Source: Pelagadaptatus aseana
GTDB lineage: Bacteria; Pseudomonadota; Gammaproteobacteria; Pseudomonadales; Cellvibrionaceae
Length of the DNA: 64,000 nucleotides
NCBI GenBank assembly: GCA_040365065.1
Contig: BAABNI010000010.1
Coordinates: 62,001-126,000, forward strand
Reading direction: 5' to 3'
How positions within the stretch are numbered: the first letter of the stretch is position 1; every line of letters starts with the position of its first letter. Shown here one piece after another: positions 53,862 through 62,979 of this stretch. The notes under the pieces were generated by a model. The model worked only from the letters and a program-made list of their open reading frames with translations, did not search any database and had not been told where the DNA came from. The position numbers and the translations under genes are program-made.

Positions 53862-54809
53862 CTAGGATTTTTCCGCCTCGACCACCTCGCGCAGATAACT
53901 CTGTACTTTTGACGCAAGCTCATCGGGCTGAAACTTGGACAGGAATCCATCACACCCAACCTTTTTAACCATAGCCTCGTTAAAATTACCCGACAGAGAC
54001 GTATGCAGCAAAATATGGAGGTCCTTAAGATTGGGGTCCTGGCGTATTTCATGAGTCAGGCGATAGCCATCCATCTCTGGCATTTCAGCATCGGTAATAA
54101 CCATAAACAGTTCTTTGTAGACATCAACACCATCGGCAACCAAGCCTTTGAGGTAATTCAATCCCTTTAAACCATCCTGCTGATACACCAGTTCAATGCC
54201 AATATTAGCCAATGCCGACTTAACCTGAGACATGGCCGTATTGGAATCATCCACCAACAAAACTTTTAACTGCCGCCGCTGCGCCTCTTCTACCAGCTCG
54301 CGATCCAGAATATCCTCTGAAATCGATGTCTCGTAGGGCACAATATCAGCAAGTACCCGCTCAACATCAAGAATCTCAACGATCTGTTCATCCAGCTGGG
54401 TGATCGCTGTCAGGAAATGACTGCGCCCAGTTCCTTTCGGCGGCGGTAAAATAAGATCCCAATTGAGATTAACAATCCGATCGACTGGACCCACCAGAAA
54501 AGCCTGCACACTGCGGTTGTACTCAGTAACAATCAAATTACTGTTTTCACGGTCTCTCAACGGCGGCCCACCAATTGCGGCACTTAAATCGATAACTGAA
54601 ATGGTTTGGCCACGAAGATGCGTCACCCCACAAATAACCGGGTGACTGTGAGGCAAAGCGGTAAGATTAGGTACCTGAACCACTTCCTGAATTTTAAAGA
54701 CGTTCAGAGCGAACATCTGCCGTCCCGCCAGCTTGAACATTAACAACTCCAACCGGTTTTCACCGACAAGCTGTGTTCGCTGATCAACGGAATCAAGAAG
54801 TTTGGACAT
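53862..54809 (-). CDS. cheV: Chemotaxis coupling protein CheV (CheW domain plus receiver domain)
   Basis: The protein has 315 residues from the ATG at 54809, behind GGGAG. The CheW-like domain covers about 15-160 and includes VTHLRGQTISVIDL. The response-regulator receiver domain covers about 185-310, with the phosphorylatable Asp in VITDAEMPEMDG and the conserved Lys in GFLSKFQPDEL. CheV couples receptors to CheA and dampens signalling when phosphorylated. No other chemotaxis core genes lie in the window, so it is an orphan except for the CheZ-like neighbour. Confidence 0.93.
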   Translation of the reverse strand: MSKLLDSVDQRTQLVGENRLELLMFKLAGRQMFALNVFKIQEVVQVPNLTALPHSHPVICGVTHLRGQTISVIDLSAAIGGPPLRDRENSNLIVTEYNRSVQAFLVGPVDRIVNLNWDLILPPPKGTGRSHFLTAITQLDEQIVEILDVERVLADIVPYETSISEDILDRELVEEAQRRQLKVLLVDDSNTAMSQVKSALANIGIELVYQQDGLKGLNYLKGLVADGVDVYKELFMVITDAEMPEMDGYRLTHEIRQDPNLKDLHILLHTSLSGNFNEAMVKKVGCDGFLSKFQPDELASKVQSYLREVVEAEKS

Positions 54810-54903
54810 TGGTTCTCCCACCTTTTAAGGTCAACTTCGGACTTTTCTTAATTGTAGCTAAAATACAAAGACTTACTGGCATATCATCGGCCTGAACCAC
54901 AAA

Positions 54904-55140
54904 TCATTTAGACAAATACCATTCTAATTTTTCAGCATCAAAAGGCCAGCCCAGATCTTCGGCAAGATCTTCACGAGAGACCACAGGAATACGCACACCA
55001 TAGCGCTCAACCAAGCCCTCATCATCGGCTATATCTACTTCTTTCAAACGATAAGGGTATTGCTGCAAAACCGGCCAGATAACATCCTTGGCCCGATCAC
55101 ACAGATGACAGCCCAGTGTGGTGTAGAGAATCAGGTCCAT
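54904..55140 (-). CDS. Glutaredoxin-like protein (DUF836 type)
   Basis: The protein has 78 residues from the ATG at 55140 with GGAG upstream; an in-frame ATG at 55155 is an alternative. The thioredoxin-fold start LILYTTLGCHLC carries the CxxC pair (Cys-His-Leu-Cys), and the cis-proline appears in VRIPVV. These short proteins are thought to act in thiol-disulfide exchange; their partners are unknown. Confidence 0.85.
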   Translation of the reverse strand: MDLILYTTLGCHLCDRAKDVIWPVLQQYPYRLKEVDIADDEGLVERYGVRIPVVSREDLAEDLGWPFDAEKLEWYLSK

Positions 55141-55189
55141 AGGACGCTCCATCAAAAGACAGGCATCCTAAACAGGCCCCGGGTTAATT

Positions 55190-56461
55190 TCAACGTGCCT
55201 CATTAATGCCGGGCAATGTTTCCATCAATTGCTGCAAAAAGTCAGGGAAACGCCCCTGTTGCGCCTTAGCCGAATCAATCTGTTCGGCAATTGACGTTAT
55301 CAACTGCTGCGGGTACTGAAACGCACGGGCTGTTTCTGTCGCCTCCAACAATCCCCTGACCATCCCCCCAAGCGGAGCAAGGCGCTCGGACAAGCCCCCT
55401 CGGGAATCCGCCACATTCTGATAGGCCACGGCACTGCGCTGAACGGTGGTTTGGCTCAGATTTAATGCAAACCCGCTGATTTCACTGCTGTCATATCCCA
55501 GAGATAAGGCCTGATTAAAGGCATCTTCCAAATCCCCGGTAAAAAAGGTGTCTGCCAGATCGTTTACCTGAGAAAGCAAATCCGTCAATGCTGCCATTTC
55601 ACCTTTATCGAGATTTCCGTCAATCTCAAAGGAAAAATTGTATTCCTGATACTGGCTGGCACCATAGAAAGCACCCTGCCCTTGAGCCCCAGAATATTTA
55701 AAGCCTTCTTGCAGCATGGCCTGCAAACCACTGGTAGTAATGGTGACCTTATCACCATCAAGTGTTGTCACCGTAAACTCAAGAGAGTTGCTCTGGGCAA
55801 CCGATTGTTGCGCATAATAACTCTCTGCAATCGACCTCGGAGCCTCACCCAAGGGGCGCGAAACCTGAGAATTATCCTGTAAACCAGAACTCGATTTGCT
55901 CGCCGGTATTGCAGCTTCACCACCCAAATATTGGGCCTTCAGATCTTCAACTCCGGCCAATACCTTTTCGTAGGTCTCCTGAATATCGGATTCGACGCTC
56001 TGACTCAGCAGCCCGGCGCCCTCGATTTCGTCGCGAGCCTGCTCAAAACCTTTCAGAAAACCGGATAAGCCCGCCTCAATCCGGCTCTCGAGTGCTTCCT
56101 CAGAAGCCCCGTCAGCAACATCTCTGGCCAACTGATTACCAATAAAATCCAGAATATTCCCCGCCGCCACATCGGCACCCGATGATTGGGCCACAGGAGC
56201 CAAGCCATTAGCGGAATAGGTATAGAAAGTTTCGCGTGATTCATACGCGCTAACATAAACGGTCGATGGCGGTTTTTGCTCGCGCCGGTCAAGTACCGGA
56301 ACTTCAGCCGCTGCTGTTGCAGCCTTGTCAGACGCCCGATCAACCGATCGCGCATGACTGGAAACTTCACTGTCCTGCAAGTCTTTGGTCTGTCGCGACT
56401 GGGGCGCCAAATCGATTATCGGATTTTGGGACGGCGCGGCTGCGCCAACTACTGTAGACAT
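55190..56461 (-). CDS. DUF5610-like protein of unknown function
   Basis: This soluble protein of 423 residues has no signal peptide. Residues 1-75 are low-complexity and likely disordered. The block AAGNILDFIGNQLARDVADGASEEALESRIEAGLSGFLKGFEQA (about 99-142) is what I recall of DUF5610. The second half has a beta-rich part (EFTVTTLDGDKVTITTSG) and helical segments. A disordered N-terminus with this layout is seen in some flagellar or surface-associated proteins, but that is only a resemblance. GAGAGG precedes the ATG. Confidence 0.65.
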   Translation of the reverse strand: MSTVVGAAAPSQNPIIDLAPQSRQTKDLQDSEVSSHARSVDRASDKAATAAAEVPVLDRREQKPPSTVYVSAYESRETFYTYSANGLAPVAQSSGADVAAGNILDFIGNQLARDVADGASEEALESRIEAGLSGFLKGFEQARDEIEGAGLLSQSVESDIQETYEKVLAGVEDLKAQYLGGEAAIPASKSSSGLQDNSQVSRPLGEAPRSIAESYYAQQSVAQSNSLEFTVTTLDGDKVTITTSGLQAMLQEGFKYSGAQGQGAFYGASQYQEYNFSFEIDGNLDKGEMAALTDLLSQVNDLADTFFTGDLEDAFNQALSLGYDSSEISGFALNLSQTTVQRSAVAYQNVADSRGGLSERLAPLGGMVRGLLEATETARAFQYPQQLITSIAEQIDSAKAQQGRFPDFLQQLMETLPGINEAR

Positions 56462-56554
56462 GATACCTCTCCCCTTGGGGCCATACAGAGGTATCGACAG
56501 AAACAGAAAAATCTATAAGATCAAAAAGTTATAAGAAGCTTGTCATCAGCTGAC

Positions 56555-57514
56555 TTATGCAGACTGTTTTAAAAACCAGAAACCCGCAACAACGATGGTT
56601 ACCAAGACCAGCCCCAGTAACGCCTTCTTACCCGCAGACTCCTGCGCCTCCACAGCATCGGCCTCAACCTGATTGCGAATTGACACCTGTTGCTGCTCAA
56701 GCCGTTTCTTGATTGCCTCACGACTGTTGGGAATTTTACTGACGGCGGACTTATGGGCAACGGTGGTAGAACCCGGTGCCCTGGGGGCACTAGTAGGTGC
56801 ACTCACTGATGTCTGAGCCGGCTTGGACCCAGCTGACGCGCCGGGTTTTACAGGATTGCTTACGACACTTCGCACAGTGGTTTTGTCCAGCTCATCAGAT
56901 GGGCCAATAACACCAAAGCTCAAGGTATCAAAACAGAGCTCGTCGCCACGCTTAACCCGGGCCTCAGAGATTTTTTTACCATTCAGGTAGGTGCCATTTG
57001 AAGACCCGAGATCCTTGACGTAAAGCAAACCATCTTTAACCTGCAAGCTCGCATGGCGTCTGGATAGATGAGCTGCCCCCAAAGAGATATCGCACTCACT
57101 AGAGCGACCAACCACCATGGAACTGGTCAACGGGTAAACTCGATTGGACAATGCAGCACTGTTGGATTTTAAAGCCCACCCTGTTTTTTCATCCGGATCA
57201 GCCAGCTTGCGTCGGGGCTCCTGCTTGGGGTCGACCAGCGTCATGACCTCTTCGCCCACTGTGATTTCATCACCAAGAGAGAGGTCATACAGCTGATCTT
57301 TGTTGATGCGCTTCCCGTTCAGAAAGGTATCACCACCCTCTACCAGCAACTGCAATCGAATCGCTTCACCCTCAACCAGAATATCCGCGTGATGATCCGC
57401 CACCTTGCTACCAGCCAACTGCATATCACAGTCCGAACTCGCACCAAGGCTAACCTTGGGCTCAACCAGCCAAACAGCATCATTGTTTTTATTATTAAAG
57501 CGAAGCTTAAGCAT
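56555..57514 (-). CDS. Twin FHA-domain membrane-anchored protein
   Basis: The protein has 319 residues from the ATG at 57514 behind GGGACG; the upstream frame to 57565 lacks support. The first FHA-like domain is at about 5-90. The second, at about 110-205, has the canonical VGRSSECDISLGAAHLSRRHASL and SSNGTYLNGKKI motifs (Arg, Ser, His and Asn contacts for phosphothreonine). A Ser/Ala/Pro-rich linker and one C-terminal membrane helix (about 297-316) follow. FHA domains bind phosphothreonine. It is divergent from the PP2C phosphatase and Ser/Thr kinase genes, so it is their likely partner. Confidence 0.88.
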   Translation of the reverse strand: MLKLRFNNKNNDAVWLVEPKVSLGASSDCDMQLAGSKVADHHADILVEGEAIRLQLLVEGGDTFLNGKRINKDQLYDLSLGDEITVGEEVMTLVDPKQEPRRKLADPDEKTGWALKSNSAALSNRVYPLTSSMVVGRSSECDISLGAAHLSRRHASLQVKDGLLYVKDLGSSNGTYLNGKKISEARVKRGDELCFDTLSFGVIGPSDELDKTTVRSVVSNPVKPGASAGSKPAQTSVSAPTSAPRAPGSTTVAHKSAVSKIPNSREAIKKRLEQQQVSIRNQVEADAVEAQESAGKKALLGLVLVTIVVAGFWFLKQSA

Positions 57515-57780
57515 TGAGTCGTCCCACGCTAGCAAAAGGAAAAAATAAGTGGTATCCAGCCTCAAAATAAGGCTAAGATTGGTATAAAATTTAACGCTGA
57601 TAATGCAATGAATCTGCTTAGTTTATCAATAGCTTAGATGAAAATATTCGCTTTGTTTGCCAACATCGGAAATAACAGCAACGGCGGCGACAATAATGAC
57701 TAAAAACGCGCCACAGTTCACAGAAGCGATGACAGATTCAATTTAATATTCCCAAGCCCTCAACACCACGGATTGGAGCG

Positions 57781-58602
57781 ATGCCGCCCCTACAATCATA
57801 TTCCATCACCGACAAAGGTCTGCAACGCCCCAACAACGAAGACTGTTATCTTAGTACGCCAGACCTGAATCTATGGCTGGTTGCCGATGGCATGGGAGGC
57901 CACGAAGCCGGCGAAGTCGCCAGCGCCATCACCCGTGACACCATTTCCGAACAGGTTGAGCAGGGCAATACCCTTGAACAAGCCATACTGATGGCTCACA
58001 CCAACGTGATGCAGGCTATCGAGTCCGGTCAAGGTGGTGAAGGTATGGGATCAACAGTGGTCGCACTTCACAACTCTGGAACCGATTACGACATAGCCTG
58101 GGTGGGTGACAGCCGCGCCTATGTATGGAGCATTACCGCCGAAGGCGGACAACTTGATCAACTGACTACCGATCACTCTTATGTGCAGATGCTGCTGGAA
58201 TCCGGTTCCATTGCCGCCGAAGAAATGGAAACCCACCCGGAAAAAAACGTCATCACGCAATGCATTGGCTCCTTTGACAATCCCAATATTCAGGTGGATA
58301 CGCTGAATAATAAATGGAGACCCAATCAATGGATTCTGTTGTGCAGTGATGGTCTGACCGATGAATTGAGCAATCAGGAAATTGCGGAAGCCCTTTGTCA
58401 TGCGTCTTCGATCGAAGATGCTGGAGATAAACTGATTGCGGCGGCGCTTGATCATGGAGGCAAGGACAACGTCACGGTACAACTGATTGCTTCCCCCCAA
58501 CAGCACAACATCCCAAGAACCACTTTGATGCAATCCCCCTGGATAATCCTCGCGCTACTGGCCGCCTTCGGACTGATTGCCGCACTTGCTTGGTGGCTAT
58601 AG
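57781..58602 (+). CDS. PP2C-family Ser/Thr protein phosphatase, membrane-anchored
   Basis: This protein of 273 residues has PPM/PP2C motifs with metal-binding aspartates: LVADGMGGHEAGEVAS, WVGDSRAYVW, LLCSDGLTDELSN and GGKDNVTV. The catalytic domain spans about 5-245, followed by a single C-terminal membrane helix (about 252-272), so the catalytic part should face the cytoplasm. GGAGCG precedes the ATG. It lies 12 bases before the Ser/Thr kinase, which it probably reverses. Confidence 0.95.
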   Translation: MPPLQSYSITDKGLQRPNNEDCYLSTPDLNLWLVADGMGGHEAGEVASAITRDTISEQVEQGNTLEQAILMAHTNVMQAIESGQGGEGMGSTVVALHNSGTDYDIAWVGDSRAYVWSITAEGGQLDQLTTDHSYVQMLLESGSIAAEEMETHPEKNVITQCIGSFDNPNIQVDTLNNKWRPNQWILLCSDGLTDELSNQEIAEALCHASSIEDAGDKLIAAALDHGGKDNVTVQLIASPQQHNIPRTTLMQSPWIILALLAAFGLIAALAWWL

Positions 58603-58614
58603 GTAATCAGATCG

Positions 58615-60972
58615 ATGCAGAAAATTCCCGGCTACCAGATCATCAGAAAAATCGACCAGGGCGGCATGTCCACGGTCTACCTCGCAGTGCAGTTAAGTGT
58701 GGGACGCGAAGTAGCCCTCAAGGTCATGTCCCCGGCCTTGAATTCAGATCCGGTCTTCAGTGAACGCTTTCAGCGCGAAGCCAACATTGTCGGTCAACTG
58801 ACACACCCTAACATTGTCCGTATCTATGACATCGGCCGCCATGACAATCTGAATTATATTGCCATGGACTATTTACCCGGCGGCACCATCCACGACAAGA
58901 TGGCCACCGGCATCAGTCTGAAAGAAGCCCTGCGCATCACCCGGGAAATTGCGGGTGCTCTGGATCACGCGCATCGAAAAGGCTATGTGCACCGCGACAT
59001 CAAACCTGAAAACATCCTATTCAACGACGACAACACCGCCATCCTGTCTGACTTTGGCGTCGCCAAAACAGTCAGTAGCGGATCACAAATGACCAATGCC
59101 GGCACCGTTGTGGGCACACCCCATTATATGAGCCCGGAACAGGCCAGAGGCAAACCCATTGACGGCCGCTCCGATCTCTACAGTTTGGGCGTTGTTTTAT
59201 ATGAGATGCTCACAGGTGCGGTGCCCTACAAGGCTGATGAGGCCGTTGCAATTGCCATCAAGCATTTGACAGCCCCCATACCCAAGCTGCCGTCACAGTA
59301 CGTCCTGTTTCAGCCCTTACTGAATAAAATGCTGGCCAAGGAACCAGAAGACCGCTTCCAATGCGGCAAGGAAATCATTGACTCGCTGGACAACACTCAA
59401 AATCAATTATCTGGCCACCCGACCAGCTATACGACCTCGACAGACTCCTCAACGGTGCAAATTTTTGTGCTGCTTAAGGCCCTGTTGCTAACAACCTACG
59501 CGGCCCTTAGCTCTAATTTGATGCGATTGCTGAAACTCCCGGGCAAAGGCTTCAAAAAAAGCCAGAGTGACAGTGGTCAACAGGAGAATTACACAACGGT
59601 GGTGGCCACTCGACTCAATGAAGCCGTAGTGGTAACACGCACTCCAGGGAGTAACAAAAAGCTACCCCTGCTGGCAATTTTGTTATTGCTGACCCTGTGG
59701 CTCGGCGGCAGCCATTGGCTGTACCAGCCTGATAATAAGGTATATTCACTGCTGCCACCGGCCTTACAAACCGCTACCCATGCCACCAGCACACACATCA
59801 ACAAGTTGATCGAGCGCATCTGGCCCAAAAACCAACAACCATTGCCTCGGCAGCAGCCAATAATCACCACTAAAATCGCTCAGCCAACCCCCTCCGCCGC
59901 TGAGGGAGCTCCAGCCCCAGCCACAGTTGCTGCAGTCAAACTGCCTGTCACCATTCCTGAACAGCAACCAGAAGAAGCTGCGGCTGAAGAAATCAAACCC
60001 AAACAATCAAAGCCACCCAAACCAACAGACTTTGCCTTAACGGTAAACACCAAACCGAGTTCTGCCAGAGTTCGCATCATGAACATCAAGGATGTTTATC
60101 AACCGGGCATTAAGCTTAAACCTGGCAGCTACCAAATTCGTGTCAGCGCCAGCGGCTACCATACTCTGGATCGCACCATAGACATTACCGACCAGAATCG
60201 GGAGCTGACACTGGCACTCACAAAAGCACCCGTCGCCGGTGCCGTTTTTTATAACCAATTGAAAAGCGGTGGCAAAGGCCCCGCCATGGTTATCATCCCT
60301 CCTGGCAGTTTCAATATGGGTGACAGAACCAATGGCAACACCGCACCGGTGCGGAAAGTTCGCATTCGACAGGCCTTTGCAGCCAGCCAGTACGAAATCA
60401 CCTACGCCGATTATCAGAAATTTACTAACTCGACTGGCCGCCAATTTCCCAAAAACCGATGGGGCAAAGGCAGTCGTCCGGTCACTAATGTCTCCTGGCA
60501 TGATGCCATTGCCTACACAGACTGGCTGAGAAAAAGTACCGGTAAGAAATACCGGCTACTCACAGAAGCCGAATGGGAATATGCTGCCAGAGGCGGCAGT
60601 CAAAACGCCTACTGGTGGGGTAACAAGTCTGCCCAGGGACGAGCCAATTGCCGCAGAGGCTGTGACAGCCCCTACTCAAATCTTCTGAGCATCAAGACCG
60701 CACCCGTTGGCTCCTTCAGGGCAAACAACTTCAAGCTCTATGATACCGCTGGCAATGTCGCCGAGTGGGTACAGGATTGTTATCAAGACCACTATCTTGG
60801 AGCCCCCAAAGACGGCAGTGCCGTTGAGCAAAAAAACTGCTCAATTCGCAGCGTCCGTGGTGGCTCAATTCGATCCAATTCAAGTGCCATCAAGAATTAC
60901 AGTCGAGGCCGGCAACCTGCTTCCACCAAAGAAAACCACCTAGGTTTCCGCGTGGCGGTTGATCTCTACTGA
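58615..60972 (+). CDS. Transmembrane Ser/Thr protein kinase with PEGA and SUMF1 (FGE-like) extracytoplasmic domains
   Basis: This protein of 785 residues has a Hanks-type kinase domain at about 7-265: IDQGGMSTVY glycine loop, Lys36 in VALKVM, His-Arg-Asp 126-128, Asp-Phe-Gly 146-148, MSPEQARG. A linker leads to a membrane helix (about 349-369). A Pro/Ala-rich stalk (about 390-470) follows, then a PEGA-like domain (about 472-540, KPSSARVRI and LKPGSYQIRVSASGYH). The C-terminal SUMF1/FGE-sulfatase domain is at about 550-785 (MVIIPPGSFNMGD, RLLTEAEWEYAARGG, NVAEWVQDCY, HLGFRVA). The SUMF1 part ends NYSRGRQPASTKENHLGFR, without the cysteine pair that binds copper in true formylglycine-generating enzymes. 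It is therefore probably a sensing or binding domain. Confidence 0.95.
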   Translation: MQKIPGYQIIRKIDQGGMSTVYLAVQLSVGREVALKVMSPALNSDPVFSERFQREANIVGQLTHPNIVRIYDIGRHDNLNYIAMDYLPGGTIHDKMATGISLKEALRITREIAGALDHAHRKGYVHRDIKPENILFNDDNTAILSDFGVAKTVSSGSQMTNAGTVVGTPHYMSPEQARGKPIDGRSDLYSLGVVLYEMLTGAVPYKADEAVAIAIKHLTAPIPKLPSQYVLFQPLLNKMLAKEPEDRFQCGKEIIDSLDNTQNQLSGHPTSYTTSTDSSTVQIFVLLKALLLTTYAALSSNLMRLLKLPGKGFKKSQSDSGQQENYTTVVATRLNEAVVVTRTPGSNKKLPLLAILLLLTLWLGGSHWLYQPDNKVYSLLPPALQTATHATSTHINKLIERIWPKNQQPLPRQQPIITTKIAQPTPSAAEGAPAPATVAAVKLPVTIPEQQPEEAAAEEIKPKQSKPPKPTDFALTVNTKPSSARVRIMNIKDVYQPGIKLKPGSYQIRVSASGYHTLDRTIDITDQNRELTLALTKAPVAGAVFYNQLKSGGKGPAMVIIPPGSFNMGDRTNGNTAPVRKVRIRQAFAASQYEITYADYQKFTNSTGRQFPKNRWGKGSRPVTNVSWHDAIAYTDWLRKSTGKKYRLLTEAEWEYAARGGSQNAYWWGNKSAQGRANCRRGCDSPYSNLLSIKTAPVGSFRANNFKLYDTAGNVAEWVQDCYQDHYLGAPKDGSAVEQKNCSIRSVRGGSIRSNSSAIKNYSRGRQPASTKENHLGFRVAVDLY

Positions 60973-60990
60973 GCAATAGCGGATTACCCA

Positions 60991-61497
60991 ATGATGCAAA
61001 TATTTAAGCTCCTAGCAGCCGGCCTGGCCAGTGTACTGATTGCCGCCAGCAGCCAGGCCAACCCTGAAATTTACGACTTTGACTGGCGCGACAAGCGATA
61101 TCACTCCAAGCAGACCGGGCAGATTGAAGAGCTTTCCCGTGAACACTTTGGCTCCGGCCTTACTCACACCAAACAGGATTTAAAGACTCTGCAACGCCTG
61201 ATTCACAAAGGCGCCATCAACCGCAACAACACCGAGCAACTACAAGCACTCGGCGCTGTACTGGGGAATGTGATGACTGAAGATTTTGGGCTTGTATGGA
61301 AGATTTATGAGGACAATCTGGGCCGCAGCCGTGCACTTTGTACTGAGACGGAAGAACACTCCGAATGTCTGTTCCCTATCACTATGCTATCTCGCCGGAT
61401 AGAAGTAGGGATCGTACCGGATGTTCAGGAGGTATATAAAAAAGCCTATGAGGCAATAAAACCTCATTTACAAAAGCTACCCTACGAAGTGAACTAA
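60991..61497 (+). CDS. Secreted DUF3806-like protein
   Basis: This protein of 168 residues has a signal peptide (about 1-24, cleavage after SSQA). The pattern LGAVLGNVMTEDFGLVW, FPITMLSRRIE and VPDVQEVYKKAYEAI agrees with what I recall of the DUF3806 domain. There are two cysteines (in ALCTETEEHSECLF) that may form a disulfide. It lies 18 bases after the kinase gene and may be its partner in the periplasm. The function is unknown. A second ATG at 60994 is an equal start candidate. Confidence 0.75.
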   Translation: MMQIFKLLAAGLASVLIAASSQANPEIYDFDWRDKRYHSKQTGQIEELSREHFGSGLTHTKQDLKTLQRLIHKGAINRNNTEQLQALGAVLGNVMTEDFGLVWKIYEDNLGRSRALCTETEEHSECLFPITMLSRRIEVGIVPDVQEVYKKAYEAIKPHLQKLPYEVN

Positions 61498-61552
61498 TTT
61501 CAGGGAAACAGAAATATTCAGCGGCCTTTTACCATCAGCTCAACTTTACCCG

Positions 61553-62146
61553 TCAACTCGATTTCACCAGATAATGCCCAAGATCTCGCGACAGATTTTC
61601 TCGGGCAACCGCTATCTCACAGCGCAACTGACCAGCCAGTTCAAACTGACTGTCGTACACCTTCTGCTGTTTCAATCTCTCGATAGCAACGTATTCCCTG
61701 AGCGTCTTGCCCGGTTGCACAGAACCAAACAACACCGGTAACCAGCTGTCTACACAACGAATATAAACCGAGTTGGGCATTTCCAGAATATCCTGGAAGG
61801 CATTGTGCATGCCCACCAGAGACTTTTCACCGGGAGAACGCACCCCCTCTGGTGCCCGATAGGTACTCAATAACATACCTGGCGACTTCAATAGCAACAA
61901 CAAATATTCTGCCAGCCCCCAGAGAATAATACCGGGCCACAGCAGCAAAAAAATTAGCCCCTGAAGCAGCAACCGCCAGCTCTGTGTTGACCATGAGATG
62001 CGCGACACAACACCTGGCCAGAAAATACGATGGATACTGATAAGGTCCAACAATATGACTTTACGTCTATAAACTTGCGCGATCTTGTAGCACTGGAACT
62101 CCTTCGGGGTGAGCATCAATGACTGATTATTGAAAGAATGTATCAA
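61553..62146 (-). CDS. Membrane protein of unknown function
   Basis: This protein of 197 residues appears to start at a TTG (62146) with GAGG nine bases upstream; an ATG at 62116 has no site. Two closely spaced or one long re-entrant hydrophobic segment (LLLQGLIFLLLWPGIILWGL, then AEYLLLLLKSPG; about 58-95) divides a basic N-terminal part from a helical C-terminal part. I recognise no family. It is convergent with the DUF3806-like gene. Confidence 0.6.
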   Translation of the reverse strand: MIHSFNNQSLMLTPKEFQCYKIAQVYRRKVILLDLISIHRIFWPGVVSRISWSTQSWRLLLQGLIFLLLWPGIILWGLAEYLLLLLKSPGMLLSTYRAPEGVRSPGEKSLVGMHNAFQDILEMPNSVYIRCVDSWLPVLFGSVQPGKTLREYVAIERLKQQKVYDSQFELAGQLRCEIAVARENLSRDLGHYLVKSS

Positions 62147-62283
62147 GCGCTAAAACCTCAACGACATAAACAAAGACCAAACAACGTCCGGCCATAAGCC
62201 GTATTGTGCTTGTAACCACAGGGTAAATAAAGACCTGTTCGGACTGGTAGCGACTTAACAATACTTTGATTGTATTTTAAGAC

Positions 62284-62291
62284 GACCGGTC
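62284..62291. promoter_or_regulatory. TetR operator candidate upstream of the TetR-OYE pair
   Basis: GACCGGTC is a perfect 8-bp palindrome 54 bp before the TetR gene start. GACCGGTC cores are common in operators of TetR repressors that control Old Yellow Enzymes (NemR-type). Binding is inference. Confidence 0.4.
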
Positions 62292-62344
62292 ATATTATTA
62301 AATCAACGCTACATAATACTGCTGAGAGACCAAGAACTGACGCT

Positions 62345-62935
62345 ATGGCACGCCCCAGAACCCCGAACAATAATCGTGAACGAATGCTGGCATCCGGTAT
62401 TCAACTGCTGAAAATGCACGGATATCACGGTATGAGCATCAAACAACTGGTGGATGAAATAGGCGTTCCAAAGGGCTCTTTTTATAACTACTTCCCCAGC
62501 AAAGAAGAGTTTGTGGCCGCAGCCATTAACCAATACGGCGAAGACAACAGACAGCTTTTATTGCAAACAACCACTGAACAGGGCACGGCCAGACAACAGA
62601 TCGAGTCTTTCTTCAGCGCCCTTGAGCTGACCCTGAATACCGGCGATGCCCCCAGCCCCTGTCTGATTTCGGCACTGACAACGGAAATTTCACAATCCAG
62701 CTCACTCTGTCGCACACAATTGCTGGAAGTAACAGAGCTCGCCAAGCAACACCTTGCCGGTCTCATAGAAGATGGCCAACGTGATAACAGTTTCAATTCA
62801 ACATTATCCGCCGATAGTATCGCTGCTCTTCTCTACAACAGCTGGCACGGACAACTTCTGCAGTACCAGTTAACGGGCGACAAAGATTGCCTGCAAAATC
62901 AGACAAGCCAATTGCTGGATTTGTTTACCCAATAA
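62345..62935 (+). CDS. TetR-family transcriptional regulator
   Basis: The protein has 196 residues from the ATG at 62345 (MARPRTPNNNRERML); the frame to 62270 runs through the promoter region. The helix-turn-helix is clear: KMHGYHGMSIKQLVDEIGVPKGSFYNYFPSKEEFV. The C-terminal domain has two cysteines (SPCLISAL and SSLCRTQLL), which would suit a sensor of electrophiles as in NemR. It lies 44 bases before an Old Yellow Enzyme gene on the same strand, which it probably represses. Confidence 0.9.
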   Translation: MARPRTPNNNRERMLASGIQLLKMHGYHGMSIKQLVDEIGVPKGSFYNYFPSKEEFVAAAINQYGEDNRQLLLQTTTEQGTARQQIESFFSALELTLNTGDAPSPCLISALTTEISQSSSLCRTQLLEVTELAKQHLAGLIEDGQRDNSFNSTLSADSIAALLYNSWHGQLLQYQLTGDKDCLQNQTSQLLDLFTQ

Positions 62936-62979
62936 TCATAACCCGGCTTTATGCCGCTGCTACTTAGGAGCCACATCCA

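Noticed and set aside
56555..60972. Part of a type VI secretion locus
   Set aside because: FHA, PP2C and kinase genes often sit in such loci, but no tss genes occur on either side within the window.
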